From positions 209,744 to 273,743 of the forward strand of contig RHPI01001559.1 of assembly GCA_009103225.1 (NCBI GenBank): 64,000 nucleotides of DNA, written 5' to 3'. The number at the start of each line of letters is the position of its first letter. The first letter of the stretch is position 1. Below, in pieces: positions 11,251 through 22,854 of this stretch. The notes below the pieces were generated by a model that saw nothing but the letters and a program-made list of their open reading frames with translations, made no database searches and was not told the origin of the DNA. A program made the translations under genes and the position numbers. The DNA is from Chlorokybus atmophyticus. Its lineage: Eukaryota > Streptophyta > Chlorokybophyceae > Chlorokybales > Chlorokybaceae.

Positions 11251-12279
11251 GCGGTGCTGTAGCTGCTACCGGTCCTTGCAGACGGTTTGCTGCTCAAAAG
11301 TTGGGGCATGATGTCTTCACCGTTGATGTCGCATCGCTTGCCCAGTGGGACAAAAAGCTGCTCAAGGCGCATGAATACATAAGAGAGACCCTGACCACAT
11401 GCGACAGCGAGCTGGCTGCCTTTAAACTTGCAGTGTTGCATACGCTACTGTCGTCACATTCTGCACAGAAGTCAGGTTGAAAGATTGAAAAGATGCATCA
11501 GCTCACTCATCTTGGATCGGCAATTACCAATGGACACCCAAATTGCTTTCGCGCCAATTGCATGGAGCAGGCGCACGTCCAAACTATCAAACAATGGGCG
11601 CGTAGTGGCAACAATCGGGACTACCAGGCACTCATATTAAAGGCATGGAGCTGCGTGGCATACGTGAGAGAGGATGGAATGGTCGTAGATCTCAAGATGC
11701 GCTCGTTCATGGCGCGGGCGCGGCAGCAGTGTTGTAATGTAATGGAGAAGACGGAGAAGTTGCTACGGATGGATGTGCTGACAATAAGGGAGTCCAGCTC
11801 GTACTGGAGCGGTTCAGCGCGTAGCCGCCAAGTCTCCCTGAAGACTCCGTTCGTGGACAAGCTGCCTGCCACCCTTGATATCTAGTTATCTAGGGAACTG
11901 GAGTTGGCCGACAGGTGGCGTGTTGTTCGCATGGTGAACGGAGGCGTAGCGATGTACATGACATCAGGAGTCAGCATGGCGCAACCGGGATGTTCGATAG
12001 GCGGCCTTGGTTCCCTACATTTTTGGGCGCGTGGTGGTGTGGGGTGGTAGCGGCGAGCGCGTGTGGAAGGAGGTCGTGTTTGTCCGCTGGTACACGAAGA
12101 TGGATGTGACGAGCGACATAAAGTGCATCGCTCTGGAATGGGAAAAGCGTCGAGGGGGTCAGCAGTTTTATGTCGTGATTCTGGAGCAAGTAAAAGGCAT
12201 TGTCCAGCTGCTCCCTATATTTGACAGGAGGACAGCGCCCGTGTACAAGAGGGCAAGTGTTGGGTGTACTACCACATGA
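11251..12279 (+). pseudogene. Degenerate coding region, possibly transposon-derived
   Basis: Three overlapping frames read protein-like text in sequence. They are 11251-11480 (AAQKLGHDVFTVDVASLAQW...), 11493-11885 (MEQAHVQTIKQWARSGNNRD...) and 12007-12279 (VWKEVVFVRWYTKM... followed by VILEQVKGIVQLLPIFD). TGA and TAG codons and frame changes separate them, so there is no single open gene. The middle and end loosely resemble the C-terminal parts of some CACTA or KDZ transposases, but I cannot confirm this. Element A interrupts its left side: reading through one GTG keeps an open frame on both sides. I do not recognise the function. Confidence 0.35.
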
Positions 12280-12796
12280 CACACGTACTTGTGTCACAGC
12301 TCTGAGTTTGGAGCATCAGTCAGTTAGGCATTGCTAATTGTATGCTAAGACTTTTGCGTGTGGACGTGTACATTGGGCAGCTGTCATTGCACAACCGTTA
12401 CCACAATCGAACGTTGAATGCAACATTTAACAATGAGTCGGCTGTGTGGCATTAAGCCTCAACACAGTGCACCACACTCAAACCTCATGGTTCCATGTCA
12501 CAGGAGGGTCGTCACCGCACATATCATTGTTTCAAGCATGAGACGCCATATGCACTCCGTCATTGCGAGAGGAATTGCGTTCGCTATGGTAACGGCCGAA
12601 GTCATCCATGGCACTCTCAGCGCTGTTTGCCATGCAGCAATGCCGCCCCGGGTGCTTGGAAGGTCATAGACCGAGAACATTTGCTGTGGCGCGTTTATTT
12701 CACGATTGTCTTCTTTGCGCTAGCGGACGGACAGGTGCGGTAATAGCAGTCCAACCGCCCTGTCACGAATTGGGATAAATTATGACAGACCTACCT

Positions 12797-12853
12797 CATG
12801 GTAGTGTCTTTTGCTACCATAGCCTAGTGGTCGGGCCCCAATTGTTACACGCC
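12797..12853. repeat. Short repeat with CATGGTAG hairpin, copy 1
   Basis: CCTCATGGTAGTGTCTTTTGCTACCATAGCCTAGT... ending TTGTTACA is repeated at 18438-18497 as CCTCTCATGGTAGCGACTTTTGCTACCATGGCCTAGTC... ending GCGTTACA. The CATGGTAG and CTACCATG halves can form a hairpin. Similarity ends outside these roughly 60 bases. On the minus strand both begin TGTAAC, like the LTR at 17646-18002, so they may be LTR-end remnants. Confidence 0.5.
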
Positions 12854-12972
12854 ATGCCCGCGTGCGAGCAGCGTACTGGTGGGGTAGCTACTACTGGCTG
12901 TGTCTCAAACAGACGGTGTCGGAAGGTTGATAGGCCAAACATCGTGCCTCAAAGGGACAGGATGAGGAAGCT

Positions 12973-13292
12973 GCTCCCGGCATATACTCAATCACAAAGT
13001 TGACCTGGCCTGCAAGCAGCAGATGTTAGATAAGCGATAGCATATCCTGATGTCTCCAGAATGTGCCATGTGCCGCCTGTTGAGGTGCCGGAATAGCACC
13101 TGAATAGGCCTGGCATGGTGGACTGACCCATATGAGCTCGTACTTCCTCAGTTCTCCTGCACTCAGGGTGCATACATCGCGGTGTATGAAGGGCAGCGGG
13201 TACTCAGAGGAGGGACTTATATCCATCCCGGTCAAGCCTGCGTGATATGAATCGACACTAGCACTGCCACTGCCGCATAATAGGTCAAGTGC
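12973..13292 (-). pseudogene. C5-cytosine DNA methyltransferase fragment
   Basis: On the minus strand the frame reads ALDLLCGSGSASVDSYHAGL followed by TGMDI. This matches motif I (DLFCGxGGxS...AGF...G.DI), the S-adenosylmethionine site. Next comes YELIWVSPPCQAYS, the catalytic motif IV with the PCQ cysteine. After an in-frame TAA, FVIEYMPGA follows in the same frame and resembles motif VI (IENVPGA), with ENV altered to EYM. Motifs VIII-X and the target recognition domain were not recognised, no start codon precedes motif I, and upstream stops close the frame. The SPPCQAYS form is common in phage and bacterial enzymes. The fragment lies downstream of the protease-like region of the retroelement. 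It is a remnant, not a working enzyme. Confidence 0.75.
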
Positions 13293-13899
13293 CTTTGGTC
13301 TGCATGTTCAAGCTTGTTGTTAAAAGCGTGTATATGGTAAAGGCTGGCCGTGGTGCTGGCCGGGGACTAACAATGATGCCGTTCGGGTCTACTTTGCGAC
13401 TGACATGCTCCCCTCTGGCGCAAAACATGGCGTGCCCCGTCAACTGGTGTGTACGCGAATACGTTGTGCCCTTTGAAATTGATGGTTTGTGGTCGATTAC
13501 CGTCATCGAATACTATACGGTGCTGCCCTGCAAAGCCATTTTCCATTGCACCATGCACATGATGCGTCCTCAATCTCGCACGCTAAGAACCGATGCTGAC
13601 CTGACGCTTGCTTGAATGATTCCACAACGCCCGCATACCATTCCCCATCTAATGCACGGCTAATGCACCATGACACTCACACCGATCAGCTGCTCGCATC
13701 CCAACTTATTGCATGAAATAAGCATACGCCCAACATAACATGCAGTGATACGTCGCTGTCCACTGTGCCGAATTATCTCCACAGCATCCACCACCTGTCC
13801 ACTAACCACATGTCCTGGTGTTGTTCATGTGAGGAAGCGCATGGGTTCCCCTCGCCACTCGAACCATGAGAACGAAGCAAGAACGAAGCATGAGAAGCG

Positions 13900-14366
13900 C
13901 GGGGTTAGTTTGCTTATGTTCCAAGCTTCGTGACTCTATTACGGACAGCGTTACACGCTTACGCCCCTTCTTCATTGTGCATAATCGTGCAACAGTATTC
14001 AATATCATTTTGACATTATCCTGCCATTCCTGTCTTAGCACCACACCAACACCAACTATGTTAATGGACACTGCTATGAAAGTGAGATTGGCATGATAAC
14101 CATCAATCTTCACTTTCAATTTAATTTCTCCTCTTTCTGGCAATCCCAGCACCGGCAGCTGAAAATGCTGACGGTCTGCACATTATTTTATTGCGCACAA
14201 CCCATTGATCCTCTACGAAGTTGTGTGTCGCACCAGTGACAATTGAGAACGATTTATTTACACCCTGCATTGTGCCACTGAATGTCCACACCAAAGGTAC
14301 CACTCGTCCTTGAAAGGTAGCCAAGAGTCCATGACTAATGCGGGGGTTGAACAAAATTGCTGACAA
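13900..14366 (-). pseudogene. Retropepsin-like fragment of the retroelement
   Basis: The frame from 14366 reads VVPLVWTFSGTMQGVNKSFS and then IVTGATHNFVEDQWVV, which resembles the DSGATHNF active-site motif of Ty3/Gypsy proteases with the catalytic Asp-Ser replaced. A second frame (14152 onward) continues with IKLKVKIDGYHANLTF and GVVLRQEWQDN. This matches the later protease strand order, where ILGMDWL is expected. The two frames and the lost catalytic Asp indicate decay. Confidence 0.55.
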
Positions 14367-14715
14367 TCGTATTGTCCCTGTTTCACGCTTGCTGAATTGT
14401 TTTAAGACAGTACCCCTTCTAGTATGCTATCACCATGGGCCATGATACTTTGGCACCATCATCACCTTACGCAAGATTTTGTGCTTATTTGCAAGTTGCG
14501 CAATGCATGCAACACGTTGGTAAGCATGTTGAATTTCACATGTACAAGTACACAAGCATTATTTTCCACTTTTTCAATATAAAAAGTGGCAGCTTCACAT
14601 GTGGTTGCCATGCATGTGTCATTACATGCACATGGGACAAATCATCAAACCAGTCTACTGCCTACATCTCAAGCAACTGGCTATTAACCACTGTTACATC
14701 AGTCACGGCGTAATC

Positions 14716-15705
14716 CTATTTAGCTTTTTTGGCCTTACCTTTCGCCTTGTTTGGGCAGTTCTTTGCAATGTGGCCCGGCTGACGGCACATAAAACAGTTG
14801 CGAGCCGCAGCAAGCGCGACACCACCTGTAGCACATGTAGCACCAGTGTGGGGCGTATAAGTCTTCGGCTTCTTTGTCGCGTGTACACTCGGCGGAGGGT
14901 AATGCTTGCCTCCCACTCCCTGCGGCTTGGCCGCAGCTGCTACATGTGATTTTTGCTGCATCCCCATGTCGTCATTATACATGTATGCACTCATCTTCTG
15001 CAATGTGGCCAAGTCGGCAAGAACCCAAGGCAGTCCCGTTGCCGTGTTGTACTGCAGCTGATCGCGCACACGCGCATCTAAGCCGCGCTTGTATAAGTCA
15101 AACTGCTCGGCCTTGTCCATAGGCATCAGGCCACTCAGTGGTCGCGCCAATAGGCTATTGGCGCGACTTATCAATGCTTGAAACTCCTGCAGATACACTA
15201 AAGCGGCTCGACCATTATGTTGCAAATTGCTAAGCTTGTTGCGAGCTTGAGTAGCCGGGTCTATGCCACCATAACATTCCATCAAAAACTAGTATAATGC
15301 TTCTACTGTCTAATGCACCATCATCTGTCTGTCTCGCCCATTCGGAGTGTCAGACGGCATAAGCAATTCAGCAATAGCAATATGCTCACCAACTGGGCGT
15401 CTTGATGCTGCAAATAGTGCTTGACAGTCACCACCCAGTCGTGGATGCTAACGCTGCCGTTGGGCTTGAACTTCGGGTTTGTTCAAAGCTGTAACTGGCA
15501 GCCCCGCTAACGTACTAGCTGTCGAAGTAGCACCCACCACCTGCTGGCGAAGCGCCACCAACTCATATTGCATAGCATCAAGGCGTTTTGTTAACTTGAA
15601 CCCGCCAGCCAACTTGTCCTCCAAGTCGGGCCCCAAGTACCAGAACACATCCTTGCAACGCTGCGAGGTTTTCACCGCCAAGTTGGCCAAGGCTTTAAAC
15701 GCCAT
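14716..15705 (-). pseudogene. Gag-like protein with CCHC zinc knuckle
   Basis: The 15705-15448 frame encodes an N-terminal segment with a heptad-like stretch (LDAMQYELVALRQQVVG). The 15285-14716 frame encodes the Gag core (IDPATQARNKLSNLQ, then LVYLQEFQALISRANSLL) and ends with the CCHC knuckle CFMCRQPGHIAKNC and a Lys-rich tail. Between them the reading shifts frame and meets two TAG codons just before FLMECYGG. The ARNKLSNLQ...YLQEFQ pattern is typical of Ty3/Gypsy Gag. The protein would package element RNA if intact. As it stands it is split. Confidence 0.7.
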
Positions 15706-17630
15706 TCACTTCCCTTCGTATGGGAATGGCTTATCACAAACAGCCATGAGAGCAGCCACTTTGGGATCGCCACGCACAAGTGGCGCAACATTGTTCATCA
15801 ACATCAACGCGCTCAAGCATACGGATCATCACCATTTCCTTGCTTGCATGAGGAAGTGTGGCAAAATCCGTTTCATAGCCATCCCGAACCTTCGGCCCAC
15901 GCCTCTCACGTTTCCTGATGAAGCTGAGGGTGGGTGTCAAGTAGAGCCTTACGCTCTGAGGCATACTTCTCAATAGCCCCGCTAATGACACTTTGTGTGT
16001 CCATTACAGCTGATCCACTCAGAGTAGACTGGTTGGGGAAAGCTTCGCTATCATGCTCAGCTTCCTCCTTGTCACTCTCAGTGAGCTTGTAGCTCTCATT
16101 CGTATCCGAGTTCTCGATTTGTCATTACTTGATGGCTCGTATAACGACGATGAGTCAGGGACGGCGAAGTACTTCTCACCTCCCTCTCCTTGGTCAGCTA
16201 TTTGCCCAAGGATATCAGCTGTTACCAAATGCACAATTCACAGAATGTGCACTACAAAAAGTGGCAAGTCTTCGTGCTTTTGTCTCGTCAAGTTATGAGG
16301 GGTTAACGTAGAGTATACAGCCCAAAAGAGCGTTCTTCAAACACCTCTTAACTAGACACTCACTTTAAAACAAACTGTACGCGAATGCACGCAACGATTC
16401 ACAAGCTATGGCTGCTCAAAGTTTTCACTTTGTGCAACCCAGCTCCACTCACAATTACCATTGACACCCGGGGTGCCAAATCTCGTCGAATCGACCTTAC
16501 AGGCCAATATCGTCAAGTTGTGAGTCTAAAGTTTGATATTGGCCACCAAGAAAAATCCTGGTGGCCTCACCGCGCTTACTGGCGGTAACGATGCAATCGA
16601 TGTTGCCCCAAAGGGAATTGTAAAAATATACTAAAACCCTTAAACCACCACGAATCCACGTGGTGGTCAGCACACAATGTACAATGTAGTAATGCAACAG
16701 TCAAGGCCAAATTTTGTGATTTTCATGGCCATTTTAGGCCTTGTTTGTAAGGTGCATGGTTTTTATGACTTGTGGCGGATATCGGCGAGTTATGAGTCTG
16801 CCGCGGATATCGACCGGGGCCCCAAGACCAGTCCGGAAGGTGCCAGAAAACGGAGGGCCAGTCGAGAAGGGCTCGACCAGATTTCTGGAAGGGCCTGGCG
16901 CCAAGTAGTATAACTTGACCATATGAGCAGCAAATTAGGAGATCTTTGGTGCGTTGGAAAGGTCTAGAAGTGTACTACAAGATTCTGCAATATATATCTT
17001 AGCTTCTAGTTCCGTCTAGCGCTAGAATCGTCTAGACAGTAGCATGTGCAGACTGGTAGGTATAACAGTGACATTCTACAATTTGCAATACAACCTTTAG
17101 CTCCCTAGTTTCTTGTGTGCAAGCTTGGTGGTGGCTAGAAGGTGTTGCTAGCGTGTGTCCACTGGTGTGTGCTTGCTTGTGTGACGATCCAAGGCGCTAC
17201 ACAAGTCGGTGTGTAGCTTCGAGCGCATGCGCGTGCGTACGCGAGTGGCGGGGCGCGCGTGTGTGCTTGGCAGAGGGGGCAAGGTTCCGGTGTGAATACC
17301 GTGTCTTGGTGAGAGGGTTGTGGATTGGACCAACTCACAGGACAAGGCACGAGCACCGTCACAAGTAATCAATATATGATCATTATGTTGTATGCTTGCA
17401 TGCAATGGTTTAGGGAGGGGTCTGGATGGCCACCTCCCTTCACTGAATAACAAACTGGACTATGACAGGCAGGTTAGGCATGGCATGGCATGCATGGCAT
17501 GACAAGCTAGGCTAGGCACCAGCAGCAGCGTTAAACCACATCAGTTAAAGAATAAATTAATAACTACCACTTATTGCCGTCGCCGCTGCTGCCGCCTGCC
17601 GCCGCCCCTCTCACAAGCCTAATGCCGCCC

Positions 17631-17645
17631 GCGCTCCGATACTAA
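17631..17645 (-). other. Primer-binding site of the retroelement
   Basis: Directly inside the LTR the minus strand reads TTAGTATCGGAGC. Ten of 12 bases match TGGTATCAGAGC, the common primer site complementary to initiator methionine tRNA. Confidence 0.6.
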
Positions 17646-18002
17646 TGTAAGGGGGGAGTGCCCCTCCTCCCTATAATCCCCTACCCCAACACCACCACCA
17701 GCTACGCTGACGCCACCACCGCCGCCGCTACCGTGGCAGCTGCCAGAGCAAAAGATACTCTCGCTATGGCGGTCGCTGCGTTATCAACGCCGCCGTGCGG
17801 CTGATATTGGCATGAGACATGAGTCTCATGCCGATAATATTAGTGTTACTTATCGTAACACTATATTAGGGCATTAACACTAGGTTAATAGCCCTAATAT
17901 GGCTTTATTGGCTGTATAATCCCGTTGGGACCCTTACTCAATCTAAATAAGGGCGGGGACCTCATTGCGGGTAGGACTCCGTCACACAATCCCCGCGTTA
18001 CA
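17646..18002 (-). repeat. Long terminal repeat of the retroelement (single copy)
   Basis: On the minus strand this 357-bp segment begins TGTAACGCGGGG and ends CCTTACA, so it starts with TG and ends with CA. The primer-binding site follows at once. A small stem-loop (GGCATGAGAC/GTCTCATGCC) lies near 17809-17832. I found no second copy in the window. Confidence 0.55.
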
Positions 18003-19029
18003 TTGGTAATCGCAGCTTAACTTCCCAAAAACGTGGGATCAAGTCCCACCGGGCGCAAAGAATTGCGTGCGAAATGGTAGTTTATTGCGACCGTCGAAAA
18101 CGATCCAAGGCAGTTATAGTCAAATGTATATCCATTTTCACTAATTGCCTTGGATCGTCGTTTCAATCATACTTGAATTCATACCCATTCTCATTGGAGT
18201 TAACTGGACTGAGCCGGCGCGCACGGTCGCTCCTGCGCTCGGCAACGTGGCAAGTTGCCGTGGAGAATTACGCGGCATAACCGGTAATGGCTGGTCATGA
18301 CCGGACGCGACCTAGCCCTGCCGGTCATGAAGGACCAAGATGTGCAGGTACAATTGCGGTTCAAGCTGGGTTGCATGTAATGCCGGTTAATGCGGAATAG
18401 GCTAAAAAGGGCTTATGAAGCATTGATAAGCAATACACAACCTCTCATGGTAGCGACTTTTGCTACCATGGCCTAGTCGGCCAAGCCCCGCGTTACAGGT
18501 GAGGTGAAAAGCCATCAACGCCTTTTCGCCCACATCGTGCTAACATATTAAATTCTTTTTCCCATATAGGTCTCCAAGAGGTACCAGCATATGCCACTAG
18601 CATATGCCAACATGGTGTGACACATGTCACCTCAACCATGCTTATCAATTACTATTGTATCTCACACAAACTCTGGTGTGACACATGTCTCATCAGAAAC
18701 TAGCTGATGGCATGTACACTGATCAACTCTGTGCGAGCTGTTTATCAATGCCTTGTATAGTTCATCTTGCCCAAGGCTCATGAGCACAAGGTTTAACTGT
18801 ATGAGCGAACCACTTAGGTACTGCACACACCTAAGCAATTGCACTCCCATACAATCATGATGTCAACATAGTAGCCTGAGAGTGAGTATGCCTTGCATGT
18901 TAGGCTTGACAGAGATCGAACAATGGTACAAGTACCTTGCTAGCATTTTCAACTAGTCATATGGTAATGCAAGTACTCTCTAGACGGCACCTTTCGACCT
19001 TTTCTTTCTTAATGTGTATACTCCTTGCT
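18003..19029. other. Intergenic DNA between retroelement and element B
   Basis: I see no gene. A foldback lies at 18094-18163, where CGATCCAAGGCA pairs with TGCCTTGGATCG. A T-arm-like GTGGGATCAAGTCCCAC is at 18032-18048 without the rest of a tRNA. The second copy of the CATGGTAG hairpin repeat is at 18438-18497. Confidence 0.5.
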
Positions 19030-19032
19030 GTA

Positions 19033-19310
19033 CACACGGATTGACGTTCAAGGACCATGAATGGTCCGTGACGCAGGACCGGGATTTCCCCCTGCTCAAT
19101 GAAATCGGTGGACCTTGCATGGTCTGTTTTTCATCGACAGTCGGACCATTCACGTGAATGGTACCATTGTCCCTTGGTACGCACCACTTAAGGTCCGGCC
19201 GATTACTGTTGCGTCAGGACCAAGTATGGTCCAGCCATCGGACCAGGGACAAAATCATCACAATACTTCAATAACTGGTCCGGCCAGCGGACCATCGACC
19301 GAAGTTTAAT
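19033..19310. repeat. Subterminal palindrome array of element B (tRNA-like side)
   Basis: GGACCATGAATGGTCC, GGACCTTGCATGGTC, GGACCATTCACGTGAATGGTACC and related units occur here. The array is the counterpart of 10981-11247 in element A. Confidence 0.7.
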
Positions 19311-19319
19311 ATGAAACAA

Positions 19320-19496
19320 TGTAAACAGTAGTGCAACTGCAGTAAAAGTTGAGACATCTTTGCCGGCGGCACCGGCCACGCCCAACCTGCGGCGCAGGAG
19401 GCCGCGGCCAGCTCCGCGGAGTTAGTCGAATGATTAGTCAAGAACACACGCATCGGCCGGATTCGAACCCAGTATCTTTAGCATATCAAAGACGAC
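19320..19496 (-). repeat. tRNA-like module of element B, distal part
   Basis: On the minus strand this reads GTCGTCTTTGATATGC..., then the B-box-like GGGTTCGAATCCGGCC, then TGTGTTCTTGACTAATCATTC and GGGCGTGGCCGGTGCCG. It ends with CAACTTTTACTGCAGTTGC. It aligns with 10760-10980. The A-box half (TAGCTTAGTGGTTAGGGC) lies across the hAT insertion at 22790-22808. Confidence 0.65.
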
Positions 19497-19504
19497 GCCC
19501 TAAC

Positions 19505-22500
19505 CAGTGTTGGGCATTAATTGTTAACCTGTTAACCATTTACCGTATTAACAGGTTAATGTTAACCATTATCAGTTGACCCATGAGATCATGGGTTAAC
19601 AGGTTACGTCGAGTTACGCTCTTAGCGTGTCTCAGTATCAGAGTTACGCCGCATGTAGCGGTGTATCTTGCAGCAGTACTTGGCGGGAAACTTTACCTTA
19701 TTGCAGCGGCGGCGGCGGCGGCGGCGGCGCTGGAGACCAGCGGCGGCGGCAAGGAAGCGCACCTAGAGAGTCCTAGGATGCTTGCTGGCGACAAGAGTCC
19801 TTAAGGTAAGCACATATCTTTCCATGCTTAGTGCATTTGCTGAGCTAGCAGCGAAACCATCTGCATGCACGTATTGTGCTGTCGTGAAGCACTCTTTGTG
19901 CAGTCCTGTAGGGCATACAGTGCAGGTTACAGGCTGCAGCAATGCAATGTTGTTGGTTCTCAATGTTGTATGAATCAGTGCAACGCAGCATGTCTTCTTG
20001 AAGACTATGTTTATATATATATATATAAGTTTTTCTCTTTGTTGTGCAGTTCCCTATGTCGTCTGTGGCCGACAATGTAGGCCTCAAACGCAGTGAAACA
20101 AAACTTGCAGTGTGGCGGTACTTTACAAAGACTGCAGATAAACGCAACGGTCATCATTATGGGGCCATTTGCAAAGCTTGCGTGGATGCAACCGGATGTG
20201 TGCCTGATGCTGGGCACTGTTTAGGAACAAACAAGCACATGCATGCGCACTTAGCTGCATGTCAGCACTGCAACTCAGCTACACGAAAGGTTGGGAGGGA
20301 AAATCGTGATGATGGGCGTGAGAAGAGAAAGGCGTCAGGGGAAGATGTGTCGCAATCCAAATTTCGTGGAGTTCCTTCCTGAAAGATGTGCCATTGAGTG
20401 CATCTGACGACCACAAGTTCCATAGTTTGCTAGTGAGAGCAATTGTTGCTGGCAATTGGCCGTTCAATAGCATGGACATTCCAGAAGTTCGCAAGTTGTT
20501 TGAGTTTTTTAGGCCTGCTGTGTTTCTGCCTTTTCGAAAGAAAACAAGTGGTCCTCTCCTTAACAAAGAAGTTGCTGTCGCGCAAGCGGCAATGCATGAA
20601 GCTTTGAGCCAGAGCAAAGGTCAGCACTAGCTCAGAGTGCAAGATGGTCGTGCACGTGCACACATGTGCATACATGTGATGCTAGCATGCATCTGATTGG
20701 TGCTGCTGCAGGATGTTGCCTGGTACTTGATAGTTGGACCAACATTGTTCGCCGCCAGCTGCTGGCATTTACTATCATCACGGATGATCGGCAAGTAAGT
20801 GACACCTGACATGTTGAAGGGGGGCAGGTTGCGGTTTTGCATGAACATGGTTGTACTGCCAGGTGTTTCCGCATCGTTGTGTTGACATTACTGCACAGCG
20901 CAAGCTTGCCGAGGGCTTGGCAGACATCATTCTGGAAGAAATAGATCTTATTGCTACCACTTTCAATGCGACAATCATTGCAATTGTATCCGATGCTGCA
21001 GCAGACTGCCGCAAGGCCCGCCGGCTTGTTCTTGAGAAGCATCCTCATATGAGTTCATTGGATTGCTACGCTCACCAAGTAAGAAGCTGCATGCGGCTGC
21101 CTGCATCGCACAGTCATTGCTTGTTGCAAATGCTTGATGTACTTAGCTTGATATGTATTGCAGGGCAACTTGCTGGTGGGTGACTACTTCAAGGTGAACA
21201 AAGATGCTACTGACGCTTTGAAAGACTGCACGGCAATCATTAATTGGTTTAACAACCATGCTGTTCCTCTTGGGCGACTACAAGGTCGCATGAGCAGCCC
21301 CAAGGCGCTCAAAGTTGCAGTGTCCACACGATGGGGATCGCAAGTAGACGCCATCATTCGGCTGCTGCAAGTCGAAGGAGACATGAGGACGTTGTGCTTG
21401 ATGTCACGCCGCGAGCTGGTGCAGTCCGTGGGGTCTGGTGCTGATGTGAAAAAGAAAGCGGAGGGCATTATGGATTTGGTTAGCAAGCAAGCAATGTGGA
21501 CAGCACTAGACCGCACGGCTCATCAGCTTATGCCACTCAAGGTCGTCATCAGAAGCTTGGAAGCTGAGCAAGCACGCTTAGATGATGTGTTTGAAAAGTA
21601 CGATATGTTATATCAGCATTTTCGTGGCATTGGGATCGTGGATAGCTCTGCAGACATTGCAGCATCTGGTGAGGACCAAGTTTTGAGCACCCATCTCCTG
21701 GAGAGTCTGAAAAAGCGTTGGGGTAAAATGGAGCAGCAACTCTTTGTGCTAGCGTATGTTTTGAACCCGGCAAGGCAGACTGAACATCTTAACACAGCTG
21801 AACCTTTTCTTTTTGATGTCAACTTGGCCTTAATGGCCGAGGAAGCTTACAAGAGGGTGATTGAGAATGATGAGGCTGCAGGCAAGCGCTGCTTCCAGTC
21901 CATGACAGAGTATTTGTGTAAAGAGAAGCATTTTGGCCAAGTTCTCCTAACAAAAGTAGCAGAGAAGCCTTTGCTCTTTTGGAAGTTGATGCGCCAGCTA
22001 TCTCCAGAGTTGGCAGCACTTGCTGAGCGTTTGTTTGCCGTGACGGTGCACTCGGCTTCAGTCGAACGCCTCTTTTCCCCGCTTGGCAACATTCACACCA
22101 AGCGGCGCAACCGCATGCAAGTAGCACGAGCAATGAAGATGGCGGTGGTCAAGTTATCTCTCCCCCCTCGCAAGCGCTCTGCACCTTCAGTTGCAGTGGA
22201 AAGCACGTGCGTGTTGCGCATTTGCATGCATAAAATGATGTCAAGCCTATGCGACATGTTGCTTATGCATTGTGATGCAGGTACATGCCTCAGCGCGATG
22301 TTGTTGTGATTGATGATGAAGTGGTGGAAGGTGCTACCGAGCATGCGGTGGAGGAGACGGTGCGCGAGTCTTTAGAGGTTGGATTGGACCCGTGCGAGGA
22401 GCCAGAGTTCATTCTGGATGAAGAGCAGTTTATTGTTGACATTGCATTACTGATGAGGGGAGTAGATAATGATGAGGATGAGTTAGATGAGCAGGCTGAG

Positions 22501-22789
22501 TACATGCTTAAGGAAAGGTGCCCGTTAGGCAACTTGTTTAGCTCCACCTACCAGCCATTGAGCTTTGCAGCATAGCAGACATGGAGGTTGAGTGACGCAG
22601 CTTGTTTGGAGCTTAAATGAGATTGCAACTGTTAACCTGCTAGCGTATCTCGCTCAGCTTGTCGAGAGCTCTCGATTGACAGTACTTTTACCGCAAACCG
22701 AGCATGTGCGAATCGTTAACCAGGCATTAACGTTAACTTATTAACCATTAACGTTAACAGCGATCAACTTGGGTTAATGCCCAACACTA
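19505..22789 (+). mobile_element. hAT transposon inserted in element B
   Basis: This 3285-bp element is bounded by CAGTGTTGGGCATTAA at 19505 and its near-complement ending at 22789, with only the first base differing. An exact 8-bp target duplication GCCCTAAC lies at 19497-19504 and 22790-22797, as expected for hAT. Subterminal GTTAACC/GGTTAAC motifs are repeated at both ends. A GCG-repeat tract (19706-19730) lies in the leader. One BED-type transposase gene is encoded on the plus strand. The duplication falls inside the A-box-like TTAGTGGTTAGGGC of the tRNA-like module. Confidence 0.92.
20056..22575 (+). CDS. hAT transposase with BED zinc finger (one frame break)
   Basis: Proposed exons are 20056-20619, 20712-20793, 20863-21078, 21164-22206 and 22281-22575, with GT-AG junctions that keep frame. 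Exon 1 begins with a BED finger (VWRYF, then CKAC, then an HMHAHLAAC pair). Exon 2 carries LVLDSWTN, around the first catalytic Asp, and exon 3 carries IVSDAAADCRKA. Exon 4 has STRWGSQVDAIIRLL and ends in the dimerisation motif HSASVERLFSPLGNIHTKRR. Exon 5 is an acidic tail. Within exon 1 the frame changes near 20375: one frame reaches TGA after FRGVPS while the next continues SFLKDVPLSASDDHKF. This is either a 1-2 base inactivating indel or a sequence error. A possible non-coding leader exon ends at GTAAGC near 19806. Confidence 0.85.
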
Positions 22790-22854
22790 GCCCTAACCAC
22801 TAAGCTACAAGTGCACGTACCGGTAGGGTCGCATGGCAACCTATATCATGTAGT

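Larger units (their letters stand above)
12973..18002 (-). mobile_element. Decayed LTR retroelement (Ty3/Gypsy-like) carrying a cytosine methyltransferase fragment
   Basis: Reading on the minus strand, the order is LTR (18002-17646), primer-binding site (17645-17631), Gag (15705-14716), aspartic protease-like fragment (14366 to about 13900) and C5-methyltransferase fragment (13292-12973). No reverse transcriptase, RNase H, integrase or matching second LTR was found, so the element is incomplete. The left limit is uncertain. Region 15990-17630 between primer site and Gag, and 13620-13800, hold nothing I recognise. Confidence 0.6.

Noticed and set aside
13289-13615. Plus-strand frame of 108 codons opposite the methyltransferase region
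   Set aside because: It has no recognisable motif, while the minus strand carries clear methyltransferase motifs nearby. Treated as a shadow frame.
18032-18048. T-arm-like GTGGGATCAAGTCCCAC, possible tRNA gene
   Set aside because: No matching acceptor stem, D-arm or anticodon arm could be built around it. It lies at the edge of the LTR.
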